The position numbers and the translations under genes were made by a program. The notes below the pieces were generated by a model. The model made no database searches, was not told where the DNA came from, and worked only from the letters and a program-made list of their open reading frames with translations. Positions 7,002 through 13,433 of a DNA stretch of 19,461 nucleotides are shown piece by piece. How positions within the stretch are numbered: the stretch's first letter is position 1; each line of letters begins with the position of its first letter. Origin of the DNA: Actinocrinis sp035605935 (GTDB lineage Bacteria; Actinomycetota; Actinomycetes; Streptomycetales; Catenulisporaceae); contig NZ_DATNGK010000296.1 of assembly GCF_035605935.1 (NCBI RefSeq), forward strand, positions 1-19,461. The letters are read 5' to 3'.

Positions 7002-7457
7002 TTACTCGGTGGTGTAGTTACCGCAGGGCTGGATGTACCAGACCGGGGCGAAGTCGATGTCGCCCCATCCGACGAGCTGGGCGGAGTCGTACCACCCGTT
7101 GTAGTCCGAGTTGACGAAGTTGTTGTAGACCAGCACGCGGTTGTGGTTGCGGTCCTCGAACAGGGCATTGACGTTGTAGTCGGCGATGTACTGCCGGTTC
7201 CACCACGAGCCGACGCCGTTCCAGTTGGACAGTGTGTACGTGGTGCAGTCCGGCAGACCGTACTTGGTGCCGGTCAGTCCGGCGCCCGTGTAGATGCAGA
7301 AGTCACCGTCGTCGCAGTACCCCCTGTGTACGGTGCCGCCGTAGATCGTGCCGCTGTTACCGGCGGCGAAGGCCGTGCCGCCGCCGACTACCAGCGTCGC
7401 CGCGGACGCGGCGGCCGCCAGCGTCGCCCCGAGGGCGGCACGGGTCCTGTTCCTCAT
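7002..7457 (-). CDS. Secreted peptidase inhibitor I36-like protein
   Basis: This 151-residue secreted protein has a Sec signal peptide (MRNRTRAALGATLAAAASAATLVV..., probable cleavage after the AFA region) and a mature part resembling peptidase inhibitor family I36 (SMI type). It has the Cys pair in YCDDGDFCIYTG, the GTKYGLPDC turn, NWNGVGSWWNRQ, then NVNALFEDRNHNRVLVYNN and a last Cys near the C-terminus, giving four Cys for two likely disulfides. Known I36 members inhibit metalloproteases, but many actinobacterial homologues are untested. ATG 7457 is chosen because AGGAGGAAA lies about six bases upstream; the ATG at 7475 overlaps that binding site, and a still earlier ATG at 7571 would bury the signal peptide. 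The gene is transcribed alone, downstream of a strong hairpin. Confidence 0.8.
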   Translation of the reverse strand: MRNRTRAALGATLAAAASAATLVVGGGTAFAAGNSGTIYGGTVHRGYCDDGDFCIYTGAGLTGTKYGLPDCTTYTLSNWNGVGSWWNRQYIADYNVNALFEDRNHNRVLVYNNFVNSDYNGWYDSAQLVGWGDIDFAPVWYIQPCGNYTTE

Positions 7458-7571
7458 TGCGCGTTTCCTCCTCATAGCAGAGCTTCGAGGGTGTAGCGAA
7501 CCCCTCGTCTCAAGAGAATGCCGGGGCGCCAGCCGCGCCACCACGCCAGGAACGCGCCATTGGCTAGACAC

Positions 7572-7612
7572 AGCCGACCGGCCGCAGCTGACTTAGCTGC
7601 GGCCGGTCGGCT
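7572..7612 (-). terminator. Perfect 18-base-pair hairpin terminator
   Basis: Arms 7572-7589 and 7595-7612 are perfectly complementary around a five-base loop (GACTT on the plus strand). It starts 14 bases beyond the stop of the minus-strand membrane protein gene and precedes the I36 gene, so it most likely ends the membrane protein transcript and insulates the I36 gene. No T-run follows. Confidence 0.75.
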
Positions 7613-7625
7613 AGGTCACGGGGTT

Positions 7626-9749
7626 TCAGCTCGCGGGCAGCAGGTCCAGCTGCCGCTGCGCCCAGACGTACGCATCGGCGACGTCGGCCGCGTTCGACTT
7701 CGTGACGCTGATGCTCACCTCGTAGTCGCCCTTCCAGGCCAGCACCCTGATGATCTCCTTCTGCAGCGGGTCGCTGACGGTGACCGGGGCGGCAAGGCAC
7801 AAGGAGTCAGGCAGCTTCGAGTCGGTGCACACCCGCTCGCGACCGGCCGAGGCGTTGAGGCCGTACTCGAGCTGCGCCGCCGCCTGTGCCTGCGCCGGGC
7901 TGCCGTACTTGAGCAGGACCGCCTCGGCGCTGGCTCCGCCGGAGGTGGTCCACGAGCGGTGCTCACCGGACGCGAAGCCGTCAGAGCTGAGCCACGTGGC
8001 GAAGTCAGTGCTCGTATCCGCCTCGTACTGGGAGCCGTAGACCGCCGCGTTCAGATCGCGGCTGACCTGATACGACGACGCGGTGGTGTCCGTGGCTCCG
8101 CCGGGGAGCGGTAGCAGACAGTCGCCAGAAGCGGGGCAGGAGCCCTGGCTGGATGCGGGCAGGGCGGGCGCGGTGAGCGGGAACAGGCCCATCGGCTCGG
8201 ACTTCGCGTTGCGGCTGACCAGGTTCGGCTGGGCCTGGGCCCAGCGGTTCGCGGTACCGGAATCGAGCGAGCCGGAGAAGAAGAACCAGCCGTGCACGAT
8301 GACGTTTCCGATGTTCTGCATGAAATAGAAGTTGACGAAGCCGTCGGAGTCCGGGTTCGTATACCAGGCCTGCGCGTTGGGCTCGCCGGGGATCGAGTAG
8401 CTGGTGCCGTGCAGGCCCTTGCCCCAGTTGGGCTCGCCGAAGTTGCTGCCGTCGAGCTGCCCGGCTCCGCCCGCCGTGATGGCCTGGATCAGGTAGATGT
8501 CCGCCTGCTTGTAACCACCGTCCGTCATCCAGTCCTGATGGGCGATCGCGGTCACGCCGTCCTCGACGAAGTTGGCCTTCACCTGGGACCGCGTCGTGCC
8601 GTTGTTATCCCAGGAGAGCTTGATGAACTGATCCGGGGTGAGAGTCGTGGAGCTGACCCAGTCACCGCTGATGGGCGAGGTCCAGTGCTCGCCGCCGCTG
8701 GGCATCGGCTCCAGACAGGAGGTGAGGCCGCCGGTGCAGGCGAGCTGTTGCGTGCCCGCCGCGGCGTCGGGCTGGTCGGCGGCCGCGGGCGGCGCGGCTT
8801 GCAGCGAGGCCAGTTCGGTGCCGGCCCAGGTCTGCAGGTCCTTGGCGTCGAGCGTCTTCGGGCTGGAATAGGCGACGTTGAGCACGAGGTCGCCGACGAC
8901 GGCCGAGTAGGCGGCCTCGACGTTCCCCTTGGCATCCGCCTTCGTCGCGGCGAAGGCCTTACCGGAGGCGTCGCCGGGGACGCTGACCGTGCGGCCGCGA
9001 TAGGCGGCCATGATCTCGCCGGTGCGAGCGGCATTCCAGGACGTGGCGCCCTTCTGGCTGTTGAACTGGAGCAGCACCAGATCGACGTTGTTGCCGTCGA
9101 CCGCGTTCCAGTCCCGGTGCACCGCCTTGTTCAGGCCGTCCGAGTCGAGCAGCGCGGCGGTGTCGGTGCTGATCCCGGCCGCGTCGTCGGTGATGTTGGC
9201 CCGGTAGAGGTCTGTGGTCACCGTGGTCGCGTGGTCCCACGCCGCGACGTCGCTGAGCTGTATCGCTCCGGCCGGGGCCTTGATGAGGCAGGTGGTGAGT
9301 TCCGAGGGCTGGCAGTGCGCGACGGCGACGATCGAGTTGCCGGTCCGGCCGGGCAGCAGCGCGACGATGCCGGCGGCCACCAGCGCGAGCGCGGCGACTA
9401 TCGCGACCGAGATGAGCACAAATCGCTTGCTTGGGCGCTTCTTGGCTGCTGGACCAGCGGCCGGTGCGAAGAGCGCTGAGCCGGGCTGGCCGGGCTGGAC
9501 AGCGAACGGCGTGGTCTGCGCCGTGGCGTCCGGCATTGCCCAGCCGATCGGCGGCTGCGGCGTTTCCACCGCATCGACCGGCGGGTCCAGCACCGCCACC
9601 GGGCTCGCTTCCGATTCCCGCGCCACCTCGCCGTCCTGCGGTTCCGGCGGCTGCGAACCGTCTTGCGCTTCCGGCTCCGAAGCAACCGAACTGGCCTGCG
9701 CTGCCGCCTGCGCCTGCGCAGGCTCCACGGCAGACTCCGGCTCCGACAT
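7626..9749 (-). CDS. Single-pass membrane protein with three divergent copies of an extracellular domain
   Basis: I do not recognise a named family for this 707-residue protein. Residues 1-105 are a P/A/E/Q-rich, probably disordered cytoplasmic region. KKRPSKR (103-109) precedes one transmembrane helix (about 110-132), giving an N-in topology. The outer part consists of three copies of a ~170-residue unit (about 146-316, 338-511 and 538-704). Each begins with a Cys pair (C146/C154, C338/C345, C538/C544). Each has DG-x5-6-H-x-W about 50 residues later (W214, W407, W600) and a Trp helix 94-97 residues beyond that (W308, W503, W697). ATG 9749 follows GGGGGGAA at good spacing and is preferred over an earlier in-frame start at 9839. 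It is divergent from the helicase gene. A sensory, adhesive or envelope role is possible but unproven. Confidence 0.8.
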   Translation of the reverse strand: MSEPESAVEPAQAQAAAQASSVASEPEAQDGSQPPEPQDGEVARESEASPVAVLDPPVDAVETPQPPIGWAMPDATAQTTPFAVQPGQPGSALFAPAAGPAAKKRPSKRFVLISVAIVAALALVAAGIVALLPGRTGNSIVAVAHCQPSELTTCLIKAPAGAIQLSDVAAWDHATTVTTDLYRANITDDAAGISTDTAALLDSDGLNKAVHRDWNAVDGNNVDLVLLQFNSQKGATSWNAARTGEIMAAYRGRTVSVPGDASGKAFAATKADAKGNVEAAYSAVVGDLVLNVAYSSPKTLDAKDLQTWAGTELASLQAAPPAAADQPDAAAGTQQLACTGGLTSCLEPMPSGGEHWTSPISGDWVSSTTLTPDQFIKLSWDNNGTTRSQVKANFVEDGVTAIAHQDWMTDGGYKQADIYLIQAITAGGAGQLDGSNFGEPNWGKGLHGTSYSIPGEPNAQAWYTNPDSDGFVNFYFMQNIGNVIVHGWFFFSGSLDSGTANRWAQAQPNLVSRNAKSEPMGLFPLTAPALPASSQGSCPASGDCLLPLPGGATDTTASSYQVSRDLNAAVYGSQYEADTSTDFATWLSSDGFASGEHRSWTTSGGASAEAVLLKYGSPAQAQAAAQLEYGLNASAGRERVCTDSKLPDSLCLAAPVTVSDPLQKEIIRVLAWKGDYEVSISVTKSNAADVADAYVWAQRQLDLLPAS

Positions 9750-9948
9750 GATGCATTCCCCCCAAGTTCCGAGCCGTGCAGCGAGGCCGCCGCACAAACT
9801 TCTGCGCATGGTATACACCGGCAACCGCTTGATCCGCATCCGGGTTCAAGCGAGAGCGAGCGGCCGTGGCACATCATCGCCAGCCGCGCGCCAGTAGAGT
9901 GCTGGACCTGTCCGATACCGCATCCACCGATCGAATCCGGGTAACGGC
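9750..9948. promoter_or_regulatory. Divergent intergenic region with a candidate minus-strand -10 box
   Basis: This 199-base region separates the divergent membrane protein and helicase genes and must hold both promoters unless one is leaderless. On the minus strand TATACC (9810-9815) is a fair -10 box about 60 bases before ATG 9749, without a convincing -35. The ribosome binding site GGGGGGAA lies at about 9756-9763. On the plus strand TAGAGT (9895-9900) is a weaker -10 candidate. No repeat or RNA element was seen. Confidence 0.3.
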
Positions 9949-12117
9949 TTGGCCGTGCAGACGCCAGCATCGAAGAGCCCTTCTGCTATCAGGGCTCTGC
10001 TTCGGCGTGCTTCCGCGGCGGCTGAGTCCGCGCGCTCTGTCCTCGAGGACGATCGGCGCGCTCAGCAGGCGGTACGTGACGCGTATGCCGCGCTGCACTC
10101 GGCTGCGGTGCGCGACCGGCTGCGCGGCGCACCGGTGGACCGGCTCAAGGAGATCGTGCCGCGGCTTCCGGTGGCCAAACTGGAAAAAGCCGGCTTCGCC
10201 GATGTGCACGCCATCCTGGACGCGGGGCCGCAGCGGCTGGAGCAGATTCCCGGTGTCGGCCCGCAAACCGCGGCGCAGGCGGTGGCCGCCGCCCGGCGCA
10301 TCGCGGAGGCCGTCGAACAGGACACCCGGATCTCCGCGGACGTCGACCCGGACGACGAACAGGGCGCCGCGCTGCTGTCCGCGCTGCACCGCGTGCAACA
10401 AGCGCAGACCTCGATGGACCGGGCTCGTGACCCGGCCCGTCGGCTCGGCGACCACCTCGGCCGGCTGATCGACGCGGCGACCCCGCTACGCGGCAGGCTG
10501 CGGCGCGCGCTGACCGGCACCCGGCGCCGGGACGAGGCTCGCGAGGCCGTCACCGCGCTGGAAGAACTGCTCGACGCTCCAGCTACGCAGCGCGACCTGA
10601 AGCGGATCGAGACCGCGGGCAGCCGGCTGCGCGCCAAGCGGCCCCGGCACTCCACCGTCCGCCGCGACTTCGAGAAGCGCGCCGCCGAGTATTTCAGTAC
10701 CCTGGCCCGGATCGTCGGGGTGCAGGAGGACGCCGAGGCCGCGCGCGGATTCATCCCCGAGGACCTGGCCGCCGAGATCGGCAAGCAGCAGCTCGACACC
10801 CGGCACCTGCGCGTCGAACTGCGTGGTTACCAGCAGTTCGGCGCGCGCTTCGCGCTGGCCGGGCGGCGGGTCGTGATCGGCGACGAGATGGGCTGCGGCA
10901 AGACCGTGGAAGCCGTCGCCGCACTGGCCCACCTGCGCGCCGAAGGCGAACGGCACTTCCTCGTGGTCTGCCCGGCCAGTGTCCTGATCAACTGGATGCG
11001 TGAGGTGCGCGGGCACAGCACGCTGCGTCCGTACCGGTTGCACGGCGCGGGCCGCGACGAGCAATTGCTGGCCTGGGCAGGCTCCGGCGGCGTCGGAATC
11101 ACCACCTTCGAGAGTGTGCGGTCGATCGTCCTGCCGCGGGTGAAAGTCGCGATGCTCGTGGTCGACGAGGCGCACTACGTGAAGAACCCGGACACACAGC
11201 GCTCGAAGGCGCTGGCGGCCTGGACCCGCCGGATCGAGCGGGTGCTGTTCCTGACCGGCACGCCGATGGAGAACCGGGTCGAGGAGTTCCGCAACCTGGT
11301 GGACTATCTGCAGCCCGGCTTGATCGATCCGGACGCCGAGATCGACGCGATCGCCGGGTCGAAGGCGTTCCGCCGTGCGGTCGCGCCGGCGTATCTGCGC
11401 CGCAACCAGGAGGACGTGCTCTCGGAACTGCCGGAACTGACCCGGGTTGACGAGTGGGAGGAGTTCGGCTCCGAGGACTTCGCCGCGTATCGGCAGGCGG
11501 TGGATGAGGGCAACTTCATGGCGATGCGCCGCGCCGCCTACGCCTCCGGAACCGTGCACGGCTCGGCGAAGCTGCGACGGCTGGTCGACCTCGTCGACGA
11601 GGCCTGCGATTCAGGCCGCAAGATCGTGGTGTTCTCCTACTTCCGCGACGTGCTCGAGACGGTGTGCACGGCGCTAGGACCGCGCGCGCTCGGCCCGTTG
11701 ACCGGCTCGATGCCGCCGCCGCGCCGTCAGGAGCTGGTCGACGAGTTCACGGCCGCGCGCGGACCCGCGGTGCTGGTCAGCCAGATCCAGGCCGGCGGCG
11801 TGGGCATCAACATGCAGGCGGCCTCGGTGGTGATCCTGTGCGAGCCGCAGGTCAAGCCCACGCTCGAAACGCAGGCGATAGCCCGCGCGCACCGCCTTGG
11901 CCAAGTGCGCAAGGTGCAGGTGCACCGGCTGCTGGTCGCCGACAGCGTGGACGAGCGGATGCTGGAGCTGCTCGGCCAGAAGACAGAGCTCTTCGACGCC
12001 TACGCACGACGCAGCGACACCGCCGAGTCCTCCCCCGACGCCCGCGACCTGACCGAAGCGGCGATGGCGCGGAAAGTCGTGGACACGGAGCGGGAACGGC
12101 TCGGCATCGCGACCTAA
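9949..12117 (+). CDS. SNF2-family DEAH-box helicase/translocase with N-terminal helix-hairpin-helix
   Basis: This 722-residue protein is a Swi2/Snf2 superfamily-2 ATPase that should translocate on duplex DNA. Visible motifs are Walker A GDEMGCGKT (311-319), DEAH (406-409), motif III LTGTPMEN (from 435), a GVGINMQAASVVILCEP segment and motif VI QAIARAHRLGQ (642-652). The first ~290 residues are unusual. A helix-hairpin-helix region (about 78-118, with QIPGVGPQTAAQAV) suggests non-specific DNA binding, followed by a long charged helical stretch. Bacterial SNF2 proteins act in transcription recycling, repair or phage defence; there is no nuclease, methyltransferase or defence gene beside it. The start is uncertain: TTG at 9949 or GTG at 9955, neither with a strong ribosome binding site. 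Nothing further upstream fits, since the frame has a TAG at 9895. A terminator-like hairpin follows. Confidence 0.88.
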   Translation: MAVQTPASKSPSAIRALLRRASAAAESARSVLEDDRRAQQAVRDAYAALHSAAVRDRLRGAPVDRLKEIVPRLPVAKLEKAGFADVHAILDAGPQRLEQIPGVGPQTAAQAVAAARRIAEAVEQDTRISADVDPDDEQGAALLSALHRVQQAQTSMDRARDPARRLGDHLGRLIDAATPLRGRLRRALTGTRRRDEAREAVTALEELLDAPATQRDLKRIETAGSRLRAKRPRHSTVRRDFEKRAAEYFSTLARIVGVQEDAEAARGFIPEDLAAEIGKQQLDTRHLRVELRGYQQFGARFALAGRRVVIGDEMGCGKTVEAVAALAHLRAEGERHFLVVCPASVLINWMREVRGHSTLRPYRLHGAGRDEQLLAWAGSGGVGITTFESVRSIVLPRVKVAMLVVDEAHYVKNPDTQRSKALAAWTRRIERVLFLTGTPMENRVEEFRNLVDYLQPGLIDPDAEIDAIAGSKAFRRAVAPAYLRRNQEDVLSELPELTRVDEWEEFGSEDFAAYRQAVDEGNFMAMRRAAYASGTVHGSAKLRRLVDLVDEACDSGRKIVVFSYFRDVLETVCTALGPRALGPLTGSMPPPRRQELVDEFTAARGPAVLVSQIQAGGVGINMQAASVVILCEPQVKPTLETQAIARAHRLGQVRKVQVHRLLVADSVDERMLELLGQKTELFDAYARRSDTAESSPDARDLTEAAMARKVVDTERERLGIAT

Positions 12118-12148
12118 CGTCAGGAAAAGGGTAGGTCATCAAACTACT

Positions 12149-12211
12149 GAGCCCGGGCTGGTGCGGCTTTGCGGAGCCCGGACTCGACTTTGCCTGCACG
12201 GGATAGTCGAG
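12149..12211 (+). terminator. Two overlapping hairpins after the helicase gene
   Basis: Hairpin 1 pairs 12149-12159 with 12175-12185 (11 bases, one mismatch). Hairpin 2 pairs CTCGACT (12183-12189) with AGTCGAG (12205-12211). The arms share three bases, so the two structures partly exclude each other. The first is a likely terminator for the helicase gene. The second may be chance or a leader element of the secreted-protein gene. The rest of the 221-base gap shows nothing definite beyond a weak TAGAGT (12227-12232). Confidence 0.5.
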
Positions 12212-12338
12212 CCCTGTCCTCGGCGCTAGAGTGCGCTTCATCCGCCCCTGATTCAGCTGCGCTTCGGGCGCGCCGCTACCGCACCGGCGGCAGTGACGCA
12301 TGGCGGTGTCTCACTCGGACCCGGATGAAAGTAAACCC

Positions 12339-13292
12339 ATGCGAATACCCACCTCTACGTCACGCGGCGTCGGCTCCGCACTCGCCGCCCTCACCGCGCT
12401 GGCGGTCGTCGCGCTGCCCGGCGCCTCCTCGGCCAACGCGGCCCCGAACCGGTCAGCCAACCACTACGGCGTGAAATCCCTGCACGCCGCGGCGCACCCG
12501 GCTGCCGCACGCGCCACCTCGCAGTACACCCTGTCCCTGACGACGAGCATGGCTCACGGGGCCGTCTCCCCCACCCCGAAGGTCTACCTGGTCTTCTGGG
12601 GCAAGCAGTGGTCCTCCGACAAGGCGGGCGTCGCCAACGACCTGCAAGGCATGTTCAAAGGCCTCTACGGCAGCAAGGACACCTGGGGCACCATCCTCAG
12701 CCAGTACTGCGAAGGCCTGAGCGCGGGCACCACCAACTGCGGCAGCGGCGGCACGCACGTGATCCACCCCTCTTCCACCCCGCTGGCCGGAACCTGGTTC
12801 GACAACGCCGCGAATGAGCCCTCGAACGCATCGGCCTCGCAACTGGCCGGCGAGGCGAAGAAGGCGGCCGCGCACTTCGGCAACACCACGCAGACGCCCA
12901 ACTACAACGCGCAGTACGTGATCGTCTCAGCCAGCGGCACCCACCCCGACGGCTTCCCGAACAGCGGCTTCTGCGCCTGGCACGACTACACCTCCTCCAG
13001 CTACGGCAACCTCGCCTACACCAACCTGCCGTATGTCCCGGACGAGGGCGCCGGTGCCTGCACCACGCTCGCGGACGGACGGCTGCTGTCGGGTATCGAG
13101 TCCACTGAGACGCACGAGTACGCCGAGACCGTCACCGATTTCTGGCCGACCGACGGCTGGAACAACAACGCGAACGGTGAGATCGGCGACGAGTGCGAGA
13201 ACCAGGACGCATATCTCACACTCAGCACCGGCAAGTACGACGTGCAGGGCCTGTGGTCGAACTCGGCCAATAAGTGCGTAACAAAGGGATGA
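12339..13292 (+). CDS. Secreted protein with HEYAE/GEIGDEC motifs (putative metallopeptidase-like or EXORDIUM-like)
   Basis: This 317-residue exported protein has a signal peptide (hydrophobic LAALTALAVVALPGA, cleavage near SANA). The mature part has PTPKVYLVFWGKQW, a Cys pair around QYCEG/TTNCGSGGTH, NAQYVIVSASGTH and FCAWHDY. Near the C-terminus it shows ESTETHEYAETVTDFWP (H259-E260-x-x-E263) and GEIGDEC (280-286). I recall the H-E-x-x-E...G-E-I-x-D-x-C pattern from a family of secreted bacterial proteins, some compared with plant phosphate-induced/EXORDIUM proteins. The His/Glu/Asp set looks like a zinc site, but no activity is proven. ATG 12339 is preferred over 12300 because it gives a standard signal peptide and follows GGATGAAAG. 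The gene stands alone between hairpins. Function is uncertain; secretion is confident. Confidence 0.8.
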   Translation: MRIPTSTSRGVGSALAALTALAVVALPGASSANAAPNRSANHYGVKSLHAAAHPAAARATSQYTLSLTTSMAHGAVSPTPKVYLVFWGKQWSSDKAGVANDLQGMFKGLYGSKDTWGTILSQYCEGLSAGTTNCGSGGTHVIHPSSTPLAGTWFDNAANEPSNASASQLAGEAKKAAAHFGNTTQTPNYNAQYVIVSASGTHPDGFPNSGFCAWHDYTSSSYGNLAYTNLPYVPDEGAGACTTLADGRLLSGIESTETHEYAETVTDFWPTDGWNNNANGEIGDECENQDAYLTLSTGKYDVQGLWSNSANKCVTKG

Positions 13293-13330
13293 CACCTGAG
13301 GCGACGCACGAACCGAAGCAATGAACGGCC

Positions 13331-13385
13331 CGGTGAGCGGTCCGCTCGTCCGCTAGTCCGTTTGACTGAAGCGGACCGTTCACCG
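13331..13385. terminator. Shared hairpin terminator between convergent genes
   Basis: A 16-base stem with one G-T wobble pairs 13331-13346 with 13370-13385, loop 23 bases. It sits between the stops of the secreted protein gene (13292) and the minus-strand SARP regulator (13434), so it can serve both strands. Confidence 0.65.
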
Positions 13386-13433
13386 GAGGCCGACTCAGAG
13401 CTCTGGCATGCTCGCCTCGGCGGAACGGGGTGA

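Noticed and set aside
8292..9479. 395-codon plus-strand open frame inside the membrane protein gene
   Set aside because: The minus-strand protein has a good ribosome binding site, membrane helix and internal repeats; the plus-strand product is low-complexity V/G/R sequence without motifs.
12118..12338. Riboswitch (such as a c-di-AMP element) before the secreted-protein gene
   Set aside because: I looked for the conserved c-di-AMP riboswitch core and did not find it; only simple hairpins are present.
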